Both the position numbers and the translations under genes were made by a program. Below the pieces are notes generated by a model. The model was not told the DNA's origin. It was given only the letters and a program-made list of their open reading frames with translations, and made no database searches. Below are positions 29,013-38,189 of a stretch of DNA of 64,000 nucleotides, piece by piece (the stretch's first letter is position 1; each line of letters opens with the position of its first letter). Source of the stretch: CAVOXO01 sp963700425 (GTDB taxonomy: Bacteria; Actinomycetota; Acidimicrobiia; Acidimicrobiales; Microtrichaceae); assembly GCA_963700425.1 (NCBI GenBank), contig CAVOXO010000001.1, positions 1,488,001 through 1,552,000 of the forward strand, read 5' to 3'.

Positions 29013-29474
29013 ATGGATGACACCACCCCACCGGGATCCGATCCGCCCCTGGAACCGTCGGTCTTCACCCGCATCATCGCGGGCGAGATACCCGGCCGAT
29101 TCGTGTGGAGGGATCCCGAGGTCGTCGCCTTCCTCACCATCGCTCCCATCAGGCCCGGCCATCTGCTCGTCGTGCCCCGTGCCCAGGTCGATCGGTGGAC
29201 CGACGTTCCCGACGCGTTGTGGGCCCGACTCAGTGCGGTGGCCCACTCCATCGGTTCTGCGATGGAGGGTGCCTTCGACTGCGAACGGGTGGGGCTCATC
29301 GTCGCCGGCCTCGAGGTTCCGCACTGCCACATCCACCTCATTCCGATCCGCTCCGAGGCCGACCTCGATTTCGCGCAGGCCGACGCGTCAGCCACCCCGG
29401 CCGATCTCGATTCCGCTGCCGATCGTCTGCGCAGAGCGCTCTCCGACGCCGGCGAGGCACATGTGGTGGCCTGA
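29013..29474 (+). CDS. HIT-family nucleotide hydrolase
   Basis: Histidine triad protein of 153 residues that hydrolyses or transfers nucleotidyl groups. Motifs: SVFTRIIAGEIPGRFVW, VVAFLTIAPIRPGHLLVVP and the triad EVPHCHIHLIPI near residue 107. ATG 29013. Divergent from pgsA (87-base gap) and convergent with the HMCES-like gene. Specific substrate not inferable. Confidence 0.93.
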   Translation: MDDTTPPGSDPPLEPSVFTRIIAGEIPGRFVWRDPEVVAFLTIAPIRPGHLLVVPRAQVDRWTDVPDALWARLSAVAHSIGSAMEGAFDCERVGLIVAGLEVPHCHIHLIPIRSEADLDFAQADASATPADLDSAADRLRRALSDAGEAHVVA

Positions 29475-29492
29475 GTCGGTCGGTCGCCCGGT

Positions 29493-30200
29493 CTATCCCG
29501 AGTCGGCAGACCCCTCGGTCAGCGGGGTCTCCTCGATGAGATGCTCGCCGCGGTGACGGGCGTTGTTCACTTCGGTCGACACGGGGTGGAAGGTGATGAT
29601 CTCCGCCGGGGCCGGCACCAGCAGTCTGCCGACCTCTGTCGACGGAACCTCGGGATCGAGCCACTCGGCGACGGCGGTCGGGGCCAGAATCAGCGGCATC
29701 CGATGGTGAAGCTCGCTCATCGGCTCGTTCGGGGTGGTCGTGATGACCGTGGTGGACCGGATGACGGTCTCATGGCCCTTGAACTCGCCTTTCCATTCGG
29801 CCCACAACCCGCCGAAGGCGAAGGGCTCACCATCGGGGCGGGAGATGTAGTAGGGCTGCTTGGCCTTCTGTCCCTCGATCTTCTTCCACTCGTAGAAGCC
29901 GTCGGCGGGGACGATGCACCGCTTCTTGTTGAACGATCCACGGAAGGAGTTCTTCTCGGCGAGGGTCTCGGCCCGGGCGTTGATCATCCGATTCCCGATG
30001 GATGGGTCCTTCGCCCAGCGTGGGATCAGACCCCACCAGAATGCGTCCACCGTCCGGGTGTCGCCGTTCTCGTAGACGACGTACACGTCGTTGGTCGGGG
30101 CGACGTTGTAGCTCGGGTCGAGCGTCGCCGCGATCTCGGTCGCGCCGAACGTCGCGGCGATCTCCTCGGGTGTCGACGAGGAGACGAAACGACCGCACAT
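29493..30200 (-). CDS. HMCES/YedK-type DNA-protein crosslink (SRAP) protein
   Basis: Covalently protects abasic sites in single-stranded DNA through its N-terminal Cys. ATG 30200 gives MCGRFV, so Cys2 is exposed after Met removal. Other active-site motifs: SYNVAPTND, AFWWGLIPRWA, NARAETLAEKNSF, CIVPADGFYEWKK (Glu) and MSELHHRMPLIL (His). 235 residues, normal. Separated by 42 bases from the divergent glycosyltransferase gene. Confidence 0.95.
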   Translation of the reverse strand: MCGRFVSSSTPEEIAATFGATEIAATLDPSYNVAPTNDVYVVYENGDTRTVDAFWWGLIPRWAKDPSIGNRMINARAETLAEKNSFRGSFNKKRCIVPADGFYEWKKIEGQKAKQPYYISRPDGEPFAFGGLWAEWKGEFKGHETVIRSTTVITTTPNEPMSELHHRMPLILAPTAVAEWLDPEVPSTEVGRLLVPAPAEIITFHPVSTEVNNARHRGEHLIEETPLTEGSADSG

Positions 30201-30242
30201 CGCCTGCGAGCCTAGAGGCTGTCGATACGATTCCGTCGACCC

Positions 30243-31458
30243 ATGGACGACACCGCGGCACAGCATCGGGACCGGAGCGCTCCGGTCGGGAGGGAACGTC
30301 GGCGGCGTCCCACCGTGTCGGTCATCACGCCGACCTACAACGAGGCGGGAAACATCGAACCGCTCCTCGATGCGGTAGGAGTCGCCCTGTCCGGCGTCGA
30401 CCACGAGATCATCGTGGTCGACGACGACTCACCCGACCTCACCTGGCAGGTGGCAGAACGGTACGCCGAGCGTCACCGCAACATCAGGGTCATCCGCCGG
30501 TTCGGGGCATCGGGATTGAGTTCCGCGGTGCTCGCCGGCATGGAGGCGGCCGACGGGGATGTCCTGGCGGTCATCGACGCCGATCTCCAACACGACGAGT
30601 CGATCCTCCCCGAGATGGTCGACCGCATCGTCACCGGCGCGGCCGATGTGGTCGTGGGAACCCGAGCCACCGACGGGGGGTCCTACGGGGATTTCGGTCC
30701 ATTCCGCCACCTCATCTCGTCGGTGGCCGCGATCATCGCCCGGTTGTTCCTGCGGGTGCCTCTGTCGGATCCCATGTCGGGGTTCTTCGCCCTGTCGGCC
30801 GATCTCTTCGAGCGGAAGGGCCCGACCATCAACCCCCAGGGGTTCAAGATCCTCCTCGAGTTCATCGGTCGGAACCGTGACCTCCGGATCGAGGAGGTGG
30901 GCTACTCGTTCAGGAAGCGGAGCTACGGCGAGACCAAGCTCTCGCCCTCGGTCATCCGGTCCTACCTGCTGGCCGTCTTCGAGCTGCGCCTCGGGCGCCA
31001 GGTCAAGGGCCAGTTCGTCATGTACGCACTGGTCGGCGCCTTCGGCCTGGTGGTCAATGTCGTCGGCTTCAGCATCGGGGAGGCCCTCGGGCTCGGTTCG
31101 GTCGACACCGGGGTCAGCGACTGGATCGATCCGCTCGATCTGAGCGTGCTGCTGGGTATCCAGCTCAACATCGTGTCCAACTTCCTCCTCAACAACTACT
31201 TCACTTTCTGGGAGCGGCGATTCCGCGGCTGGTGGTTGCTGGTGGGTTTCGCGGCGTTCCAGGTGGTGTCGATCATCGGGGGGATCGTGCAGGTGTCGGT
31301 CTTCCGTTTCCTCGATTCCACGGGATTCGGCTGGGACGCGATCGGGCGTGAGCCGTCGCGCTACCTCCACAACGGAATCGGGATGCTCGGTCGCACTCGT
31401 CACGAACTACTTCCTCAACGTCAACTACACGTGGGGACGGCGGCGGCCCGTCGAGTAG
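30243..31458 (+). CDS. GT2 dolichol-phosphate-mannose-synthase-like glycosyltransferase fused to GtrA membrane domain, one frame change
   Basis: Transfers a sugar from a nucleotide sugar to a polyprenyl phosphate for cell-envelope glycan or protein glycosylation. N-terminal GT2 domain: VSVITPTYNEAGNI, IIVVDDDSPD, VIDADLQHDE (DxD), PMSGFFALS, KRSYGETKL. From about residue 255 a GtrA-like domain of four helices follows (QFVMYALVGAFGLVVNVVGF). An extra G near 31389 shifts the frame; removing it gives a C-terminus VALVTNYFLNVNYTWGRRRP and stop at 31458, 404 residues. As written, the frame runs on through the next gene, an artefact. DPM1-GtrA fusions are common in actinobacteria. Confidence 0.9.
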
Positions 31459-31499
31459 TTCGACATGACATCGGATCGGGCTTCTGGGATGGTGGGTCC

Positions 31500-32324
31500 A
31501 TGGAGAGACGACGATTCCTGTCGACCGTCGGCGTCGGACTCGGCGTGGGCGCAGCAGGAGTCGGTCTCTCCGACGTGAAGGGCCGGAGCCTCCGGTCCGA
31601 GGCGCGAACTGCGTCTTCGTCGAGGGCCTTCGCGGCGTCGGGGGGGATCGGCCGCCTCGGAGCCACGGCGACGGTCTGGTCGGTGGCGACCCCCGAACCC
31701 TTCGTCTCGCTCACCTTCGACGACGGGCCCGATCCGGCCTACACGTACCCGATCCTCGAGACCCTCGCGGCGGCGGGCGCCTCGGCGACGTTCAACATGA
31801 TGGGCTTCAACGTCGCGGCTCACCCCGAGATCGTCGAGGAGGTCGTGGCGTCAGGCCACGAGATCGGAAACCATACCGCCACCCACACGGATCTGGCCAC
31901 CGTCGACCTCGACGTGGCTCGCTCCGAGATCAACGGCGGTCTCTCGGCTCTTCGTGGTGCCGGTGTGGCCGACGTTCGCTGGTTTCGGCCGCCACGGGGC
32001 GACCTGACTGGCGTCGCCATGCGGGCCGCGGCCGAAGCGGGCCACGACATCCTGATGTGGAGCGTCGACGGTCATCCTCGAGGTCACCTCGACGCACAGC
32101 GCCTTGCCGCCGACCTGGCCGACACGATCGAGCCCGGCGATGTCGTGTGTCTGCACGACGGTCTGGGACGGGGCACGTTCTCGCCCGATGCCGACTTCGC
32201 GGAGGTCCTCCGCCACCGTCGTTCCGTGGAGGTCGAGGCGTTGCCGTCGCTCCTGGCCTCGCTGACGGACCGCGGGATCTCCTGCGTGACTGCGGGCCAA
32301 CTCGTCGCGTCGGCCGCCGCCTGA
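31500..32324 (+). CDS. Polysaccharide deacetylase with Tat signal
   Basis: NodB-type (CE4) deacetylase acting outside the cell on peptidoglycan or another N-acetylated glycan. ATG 31500 opens a twin-arginine signal (MERRRFLSTVGVGLGVGAAG). Catalytic motifs: SLTFDDGPDPAYT (motif 1 Asp pair), GHEIGNHTATHTDL (H-x3-H), RWFRPPRGDLT and MWSVDGHPRG. 274 residues. Forty-two bases after the GT2-GtrA gene in the same direction, so both probably serve envelope glycan modification. Confidence 0.93.
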   Translation: MERRRFLSTVGVGLGVGAAGVGLSDVKGRSLRSEARTASSSRAFAASGGIGRLGATATVWSVATPEPFVSLTFDDGPDPAYTYPILETLAAAGASATFNMMGFNVAAHPEIVEEVVASGHEIGNHTATHTDLATVDLDVARSEINGGLSALRGAGVADVRWFRPPRGDLTGVAMRAAAEAGHDILMWSVDGHPRGHLDAQRLAADLADTIEPGDVVCLHDGLGRGTFSPDADFAEVLRHRRSVEVEALPSLLASLTDRGISCVTAGQLVASAAA

Positions 32325-32341
32325 TCCGAGCCCTCGGGAGG

Positions 32342-32806
32342 TCAACCTCCGACGTTCTCGCACTCTTCGGGGTCGGGAGTGTCGCCCAGCATGCAGATGT
32401 AGGCGACGAGGGCCGCCACGTCGTCGCCGTCCAGGTCCGAGTAGGTCGGCATGATGTTCGCGTACCCGTCGACGACCTCGGACCGCGGATCGACGATCGC
32501 GGTCTCGAGGTAGGCCGGGTCGGCCACCACCGTCGCGCCCGAGTCGAGAGTCGTGTCCGACAACCACACGCCCTTCCAGGTGGGACCGGAGGCGGAGTCG
32601 CCGTCGACGGTGTGGCACCCCGAGCAGCCCCGCTCGCCGGCGATCTCGGACCCACGCAGGGCGAGCGGGCCGAGATCGAGGCCGGCGGGGGGTTCAGTTC
32701 CCGACGTCGTGCAGGCCACCAGGGTGGCCGCGGCGACGGTTGCGGTGACCGCAGCGCCACGACGGGCGAGTCGGGCGGGCGGGGCGACGGAACGGTTGTC
32801 AGTCAA
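32342..32806 (-). CDS. Lipoprotein class I cytochrome c
   Basis: Membrane-tethered mono-haem cytochrome c. Lipobox Cys32 (ATLVACTTSG), haem motif CSGCH at residues 61-65 and axial Met in ANIMPTYSDL. The TTG start at 32806 overlaps the ctaG end by eight bases and has an AGGAG site. Last gene of the copper/cytochrome-oxidase assembly operon; size and context suggest electron delivery to an aa3-type oxidase. Confidence 0.9.
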   Translation of the reverse strand: MTDNRSVAPPARLARRGAAVTATVAAATLVACTTSGTEPPAGLDLGPLALRGSEIAGERGCSGCHTVDGDSASGPTWKGVWLSDTTLDSGATVVADPAYLETAIVDPRSEVVDGYANIMPTYSDLDGDDVAALVAYICMLGDTPDPEECENVGG

Positions 32807-33629
32807 CGCGAGCTCCTTCCGATGACGAGACGAGGCGGGGCGATCGGTTGTTGATCGCCTCGGGCATCGAGACGAAACGGCCGATGATCTGCACCCAGAT
32901 GATCAGCCCTCCGAGGACCTGCAGCACGGCGGCGGCGACCTCCTGATCGGTCTGGGCGTCGAAGTCGGCGAAGACCCGGGGCGCGAGTTCGAAGGTGGAG
33001 AACAGCGGAAAACGCGACCACGTCATGAAGAACGCGATCGGCAGCGGTGCCACCGAGACGGCGATCAGGTACACCGTCTGGGCCAGGCCCGACAACCTCG
33101 TGGTCAACCCCTCCGGTGCCTGCACGGGATACCAGAGGATCAGGCCTGCCACGAGCCAGATGCCGTCGACCGCGAACGACCCGACCTGGGTGCCGATCAT
33201 CGTGTCGACGACGGGCGGCGTGTTGAGGATGATGAGAATCCCGTCGGCCACGACGAGGGCCAACAGCGGGTGGCTCAGCCTGCGGAGGACCCGCCGACGG
33301 GTCTCGCTGCGACCGATCCACGCTCCCCATGACGGTGGCGCTCCGAAGAGGAGCAGGGGCGATGCCACCAGCACGATCAACACCTGACGGATCATCTGGG
33401 CGGTCACCATGTAGCCCGCGCCCAACGCTGCCAGCGGCCAGTCGGTGGCCAGGAGGATGACCACCGGAGCGATCGCCGCAGCTGCTCGGCGTGCTGTGGG
33501 TCGCGTGCGCCGGAACGCCCCGGAGCGCCACAAGGCGGCGAGCAGCAGAGCGGCGACCATCCACGCGCCGACGTACGGGCGCGGATCCCACGTCCACGCT
33601 GCTCCGCTGGCCGAGCACCACCACCTCAC
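32799..33629 (-). CDS. ctaG: CtaG/caa3-type cytochrome oxidase assembly membrane protein
   Basis: Seven-helix membrane protein (276 residues) of the CtaG_caa3 family involved in copper insertion into cytochrome oxidase. Characteristic stretches: MVTAQMIRQVLIVLVASPLLLFGAP shows the helix pair, HPLLALVVADGILIILNTPP, and FVDGIWLVAGLILW-like segment. GTG 33629 is chosen because it overlaps the SCO stop (GTGA) and has a GGAGG seven bases upstream. Conserved His and Met residues typical of copper proteins are sparse (HPLLA, YMVTAQM), so details of metal handling are uncertain. Confidence 0.85.
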   Translation of the reverse strand: MRWWCSASGAAWTWDPRPYVGAWMVAALLLAALWRSGAFRRTRPTARRAAAAIAPVVILLATDWPLAALGAGYMVTAQMIRQVLIVLVASPLLLFGAPPSWGAWIGRSETRRRVLRRLSHPLLALVVADGILIILNTPPVVDTMIGTQVGSFAVDGIWLVAGLILWYPVQAPEGLTTRLSGLAQTVYLIAVSVAPLPIAFFMTWSRFPLFSTFELAPRVFADFDAQTDQEVAAAVLQVLGGLIIWVQIIGRFVSMPEAINNRSPRLVSSSEGARVD

Positions 33630-34276
33630 CCTGCTGCCTCCGTCCAATCGATGCTCGACAGGCGACCCAGATCGGCGACCCAGTCCTGCGTTCTCGTCCC
33701 GAAGGGATAGACGATATGGCAGAGGCCGTCCGGCGTGAACACCAGCATCTGGCTCGAATGCCCGACCGCGTAGGCGCCTTCCGAATCAGGAGGGTCGATG
33801 ACCACCGGAGGCAGATCGAGGTCGGTCATCATCGACTCGATGGCTGCGGGATCACCACTCAACCCGACGAAGCGAGGGTCGAACGAATCGAGGTACTCGC
33901 GCAGTGCGTCGGGGGTGTCGCGCTCGGTGTCGACCCCGACGAAGGCCACGGTCGTCCGTTCGATCTCGCCACCGAGCTCCGCCAGTGCCGTCGCCAACGT
34001 CGAGAGGTTCACCGGGCAGACGTCGGGACAGCTGGTGTACCCGAAGAAGAGGACCGCCAGCTCGCCGTCGGTCTCGGCCGCGAAATCGTAGGTCTCACCT
34101 CGAGTGTCGGTGAGGGGAACCGATGGTTTCGCCAGCGGCTCGGCCAGCACGGTTCCCGACAGGCCCAGGGCGTCGCCCACGGACTGCTCCGTTGCCTCGT
34201 TCGATCCGCATGCGACGGCCAACGTCACCACGACGGCCAGTGCCGTCACCCTCCTCAGATTGCTCCACGCCGTCAT
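33626..34276 (-). CDS. SCO1/SenC copper chaperone lipoprotein
   Basis: Thioredoxin-fold protein that delivers copper to the CuA site of cytochrome oxidase subunit II. Lipobox Cys23 (TLAVACGSN). Copper ligands: CPDVC (Cys83, Cys87) in FFGYTSCPDVCPVNLS and His173 in YAVGHSSQML. 216 residues. ATG overlaps the PCuAC stop (ATGA) and its own stop overlaps ctaG, so the three are tightly coupled. Confidence 0.95.
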   Translation of the reverse strand: MTAWSNLRRVTALAVVVTLAVACGSNEATEQSVGDALGLSGTVLAEPLAKPSVPLTDTRGETYDFAAETDGELAVLFFGYTSCPDVCPVNLSTLATALAELGGEIERTTVAFVGVDTERDTPDALREYLDSFDPRFVGLSGDPAAIESMMTDLDLPPVVIDPPDSEGAYAVGHSSQMLVFTPDGLCHIVYPFGTRTQDWVADLGRLSSIDWTEAAG

Positions 34277-34761
34277 TGTCGGGAACCCGCAACGGGAACG
34301 TCGGCGGGCGGGACGACGCGGGCACGTGCCTCGACCGTTCCGGCCCGTGCGAATCGCAGAGCGAGGCCGATCTCGTCGCCGATCGACACGGGCGGAGGAT
34401 CGACGACCATGAGGTGGAGGCCGCCCGCGGACAGCCGGACCTCGTCACCGGGTTCGAGGTGGATCGGCCCGCTCGTCGACATCGTCGACGTCCCTTCGGG
34501 ATCGATGGAGGTCGTATGGAGGTGCGCCATCGCAGCGCCGTCCACCTCGACATCGACGAGGTCGTCGGCGATCCCGCCGGTGTTGGAGATGGTGAGGTAC
34601 ACCGCGGCGTCGCGTCCGTCGACAGCCGCGGACATGACCGCGTCGTCGATCGTGATCTCCGACGACTGGTCGGCGCACGCTCCGACCCCGACCAGGAGGG
34701 CGGGGACGAGCGACAGGGCGGCGAAGCCCGATCGAACCGGGCGGGAGCGACGAGTGGCCAT
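34273..34761 (-). CDS. PCu(A)C-type periplasmic copper chaperone
   Basis: Cupredoxin-like copper carrier that hands Cu(I) to SCO or directly to CuA. Signal peptide with lipobox GVGACAD. The family pattern of His/Met ligands is visible: AAMAHLHTTS, a downstream Met in STSTMSTSG, and GLHLMVVDPP; AVYLTISNTG is the typical early strand. 162 residues. First gene of the PCuAC-SCO-CtaG-cytochrome c operon. Confidence 0.92.
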   Translation of the reverse strand: MATRRSRPVRSGFAALSLVPALLVGVGACADQSSEITIDDAVMSAAVDGRDAAVYLTISNTGGIADDLVDVEVDGAAMAHLHTTSIDPEGTSTMSTSGPIHLEPGDEVRLSAGGLHLMVVDPPPVSIGDEIGLALRFARAGTVEARARVVPPADVPVAGSRQ

Positions 34762-34852
34762 GTGTTCGGAAGTCCGCGGTCGAGTGGGGGGACCGACCGG
34801 GGCTCGGAGGTCATGATCCCACGCGATCGGGTCCGTTGACAGCCGAGCCGGT

Positions 34853-35779
34853 TCAGGCCGCCAGATCGGTTCCTGGTCTCGCTCGGGTCGCCGAGTCGGA
34901 CTCCTCGCCCCGGCTGGTCAGCACCGCTCCCACCACGATGAGAACCAGGCCCCCCAGCGCCAGGGGAAGCAGCGCCTCGTCGCGGATCGCCACGCCGAGG
35001 ACGACTGCCACGACCGGGCTGAAGTAGACCCCGATCATTCCCCTGACGGGACCGGCAAGTTGCAGCAGGCGACCGTAGAGGGCGAAGGCCATTCCCGTGC
35101 CGACGGCCCCGAGGACGGCCATGGCCGCCCAGACCCCCGGCGTCATGTCCGCGCGGGCCAGAGCAGGAGCACCCAACGGCACCGACCACAACGTCCCGAA
35201 CGTCGCCACCCACAACATGAGTGGCAGAGAGCCGTAGCGGTCCTGTAGCGGCCGGGCCAGGTTCACCGCAATCGCGTAGAAGGCGAGGGCGGTGAGCAGC
35301 GTGGCGATTCCCCGAGCATCGGCGGCTTCGGTGTCGGCGCCTCCTGCCAGCGAGACGACGGCGATTCCGCCGCCCCCGATCAGGACCGCGGCGATCCGAC
35401 GGCCGGAGGGGACCCGGGCGATCCACACGGCGGTGACCGCCGTGGTCACCACGGGAAGTGCTCCGTTGATCATCCCCGTGATCGAGGTGGACACGGTCTG
35501 CTCGGCTATCGGATACAACAGGAAGGGCACGGCCATCCACACCAACCCCAGCACCGCGACCCGTCCCAGATCGGCCGCGTCGATCCGGCGCCGAGCCGCA
35601 GGAAGGCAGAAGAGAGCTGCGGCCCCGAACGCACACCTCAAGAGGGGGACCACGGGAGGATCGACCCGGTCGACCGCGACCGCGATCCAGAGGAACGAAC
35701 TCCCCCACACGGCCGCCAGGGCGAAGGACATGACCCACTCGAGCATCCCGAAGTGCCGGCTGGGGTGAGCGCCGGTCAT
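34853..35779 (-). CDS. EamA/DMT-superfamily transporter
   Basis: Ten-helix drug/metabolite transporter of 308 residues made of two EamA repeats. First repeat starts FALAAVWGSSFLWIAVAVD and RCAFGAAALFCLP, the second starts FYAIAVNLARPL; it ends GLVLIVVGAVLTSRG. ATG 35779 (an internal ATG 33 bases later is possible). Substrate unknown; relatives export amino acids or metabolites. Followed by a penicillin-acylase-family gene but 40 bases apart. Confidence 0.88.
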   Translation of the reverse strand: MTGAHPSRHFGMLEWVMSFALAAVWGSSFLWIAVAVDRVDPPVVPLLRCAFGAAALFCLPAARRRIDAADLGRVAVLGLVWMAVPFLLYPIAEQTVSTSITGMINGALPVVTTAVTAVWIARVPSGRRIAAVLIGGGGIAVVSLAGGADTEAADARGIATLLTALAFYAIAVNLARPLQDRYGSLPLMLWVATFGTLWSVPLGAPALARADMTPGVWAAMAVLGAVGTGMAFALYGRLLQLAGPVRGMIGVYFSPVVAVVLGVAIRDEALLPLALGGLVLIVVGAVLTSRGEESDSATRARPGTDLAA

Positions 35780-35819
35780 GGACGTCGTTCTACCGTCGCC
35801 GGACGTGGCATGCGATGGC

Positions 35820-38189
35820 TCAGGATCGGATGCGCCGAACCTCGAGGTCGCTGTTCGAAGCGATCTCGGCCTCGTCGAAGAGCAGCGGTCGCAGCGCCTT
35901 GGCGGCGAACGCACGAGTCTGATCGACATGGTGCGGTGATCGGGGATCTCCGGACTGACCGTAGGCCAGAAGTCCACGGGCCCTGGGCCCCGACTCGCCG
36001 AGCTCGCAGATCATGAGGAATGAGGCCCCGTACGTGATGGGATAGCCGCCCCTCCGGAGTCCCGTGCGCTCGGTGTGCCCGGGCATGTCCTCACCCACGG
36101 GGACCGGCGGTTCGAGGTCGCTACGGACGAAGGCGCCGATGGGTGCGACGACGTTCACGATCCCCTCCACCTCGTTCGCCCCGTGCAGGCCTATGCGTGC
36201 GCCACCCCGGTCGATGAACTGGACCTCTCCCAGCGGTGCATCGAGGGGGATGCCGGCAGCGGACAGGGCCTGGACCGCCGACTCCACGGCCTCGATGATC
36301 GGATCCGTGCCCTCGGACGGCGCTGGAGCGAGGCCTCGTGGTGTCCGGGTCGGGTCGGTGACGTCGAAGGGTTGGGCGAAGAGGCGCCCACCGGTGCGGA
36401 GCTCGTCCTCGGTGAAGTGGGCGAGGAATTCGCGCCAGAGGACCGCGCCGACGGAGTCGAGGTCGAACGTCCGGTCCCACGCCGCCAAGAGGTCGGCGAC
36501 GGCCGACAGGGTGGCGGGGACTCCGGCCGTGCCGGCGGTGTCGCGTAGGCGATCGATCACATCGTCGAGGAGCTCCTCGGCGAGAAGGGACCGGTTGTCG
36601 AGCAGCGCTGTCTCCGCGTCGGAGGCCGTCCATCGCCGTCCGTCGCCGGGGCCCGACGGGGCCCGGCCATCGAGGACCGCCGCATTCATCCGGGTTCGCG
36701 GGCTCAGGCCTCGACCGTAGAGGCCGGAGAGCGTCGGTCCTCGGTCGAGAAAGCGCCGGGGATGGGCCACCCAGTAAGGGTCGTTGGAGTTGAAGGCCAG
36801 GTCGCGGCAGAGCATCTCTGGCCACCGTTCCGGACCCACGCATCCTGCCTGGAGCGAGGAGGGATCGTCGACCCACGTCGTGGCCGGCTCGGAGCCGTCG
36901 AGCAGAGCGACCCGCTGGCTCGCGAACAGGGCGGTGAGGAGATCCTCGTCGACGTCTCGTTCGTACGCCTTCTCCGCCTCGGGGGCCAGATTCGGCGTCG
37001 GGGACGGGTCGGAGTAGTACACGTCGCCATGGGCGTCGGCGGCGATCACGTTGACCCACGGGCATCCCTGATGGGTTCGGATGGCCTCCCGGACGTCACC
37101 GACGCTCCTGGCCCGGTTCATCGACAGGTACTGCTCGAGGAAGCGATCGTTGTCGAGGTTGGCGTCGCGGTAGGTGAACGCATGGGTGTCGCCCCAGCCG
37201 AGAAGTGGGATGTCGACCATCGGACCGTGGTGCGAGCGCCACACCTCTCGACGGTGCGCCGTCGTCGCGCCGTCCTCCGATGCGACCGCGATCTCGACGG
37301 TCGATGACGTCATCTCGCGACGCTCGTCCCCGAACCGGTAGGCGGTGGGTTCGCCGGGAACCAGGTCGAGCCGGTACACGACGAACCGGTGGCCACGACT
37401 GAACGTATGGGTCCAGGCGACGTCGCGGTTGAAACCCATCTGCACCCCCGGCGTGCCGACGAGAGCGACTCCGTAGACGTCGAGGTCACCGGGGATCGTG
37501 AGGTGGCATTCCCAGAAGCGGCCGTCACCGAACCAGGGGAAATGGGGGTTCGCCACCACCATCCCGCCGCCGTGTGCGGTCGCGTCGGCCCCGAACGCCC
37601 ATCCGTTCGATCCGGGGAGGTCGGGTGGCATGACGGCGCCCGTCGACGCGCGCTCCGGATGACCGGGCGGAGGCTGAGCCGAACCGACGTGGGCCACGAG
37701 GTTTCGTCCGGACCCCATCAGCGATGCATCGGCGAACAGCGTGAACAGGTCCACGACGTCGACGGCTCGGATCCAGGGCGCGTCGCGACACCACGGCGGG
37801 AGATCCGACGTGCCGTGCTCCTCCAGCCAACGGTTGATTCCGGTTGCGTAGCCGTCGACGACCGCCGCGGTGTCGGCGGGACAGGTCGCTGCCATTCGCT
37901 CGGCCCACTCGCGCACGCCGAGTGCCGCGTATCCGATGTCGGTGTCGATGTTGACGTCGTCGGGCCCGGCCCCGAAGAAGGCCGACCGTTCACCGCGCAC
38001 CTTGACGATCTGGTCGGCGATGGTCGGCAGGTGGTCGGCCGCGCATGCGTAGCCCTGGCCGAAGCCCACGTCGCCCAGAGTGGCCCCGCGGATGTGGGCC
38101 ACCCCGTGGGTCGTGCGCCGGATCTCCGCCTCGAATCTCGCGTCGCCCGCCGTGAGTGCCATCGACCGAGGATAGGAGCGCTGCGTCAC
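35820..38189 (-). CDS. Penicillin acylase family N-terminal nucleophile hydrolase
   Basis: Ntn amidohydrolase (789 residues) that self-cleaves to alpha and beta chains; relatives cleave acyl-homoserine lactones, penicillins or lipopeptides. The cleavage/catalytic Ser follows DLPGSNGWAFG near residue 194, with supporting Asn in beta-chain motifs (FNSNDPYW) and the HRTVGLRD-free family ending. Early motif TTHGVAHIRG is typical. No signal peptide, unlike secreted members. GTG 38189 overlaps the upstream stop (GTGA); ATG 38162 is an alternative. Substrate unknown. Confidence 0.88.
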   Translation of the reverse strand: MTQRSYPRSMALTAGDARFEAEIRRTTHGVAHIRGATLGDVGFGQGYACAADHLPTIADQIVKVRGERSAFFGAGPDDVNIDTDIGYAALGVREWAERMAATCPADTAAVVDGYATGINRWLEEHGTSDLPPWCRDAPWIRAVDVVDLFTLFADASLMGSGRNLVAHVGSAQPPPGHPERASTGAVMPPDLPGSNGWAFGADATAHGGGMVVANPHFPWFGDGRFWECHLTIPGDLDVYGVALVGTPGVQMGFNRDVAWTHTFSRGHRFVVYRLDLVPGEPTAYRFGDERREMTSSTVEIAVASEDGATTAHRREVWRSHHGPMVDIPLLGWGDTHAFTYRDANLDNDRFLEQYLSMNRARSVGDVREAIRTHQGCPWVNVIAADAHGDVYYSDPSPTPNLAPEAEKAYERDVDEDLLTALFASQRVALLDGSEPATTWVDDPSSLQAGCVGPERWPEMLCRDLAFNSNDPYWVAHPRRFLDRGPTLSGLYGRGLSPRTRMNAAVLDGRAPSGPGDGRRWTASDAETALLDNRSLLAEELLDDVIDRLRDTAGTAGVPATLSAVADLLAAWDRTFDLDSVGAVLWREFLAHFTEDELRTGGRLFAQPFDVTDPTRTPRGLAPAPSEGTDPIIEAVESAVQALSAAGIPLDAPLGEVQFIDRGGARIGLHGANEVEGIVNVVAPIGAFVRSDLEPPVPVGEDMPGHTERTGLRRGGYPITYGASFLMICELGESGPRARGLLAYGQSGDPRSPHHVDQTRAFAAKALRPLLFDEAEIASNSDLEVRRIRS

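Noticed and set aside
30243..32324. GT2-GtrA glycosyltransferase fused to polysaccharide deacetylase as one 693-residue protein
   Set aside because: An extra G near 31389 removes the natural stop at 31458. The corrected GtrA C-terminus and the Tat signal of the deacetylase, with its own ATG, show two genes.
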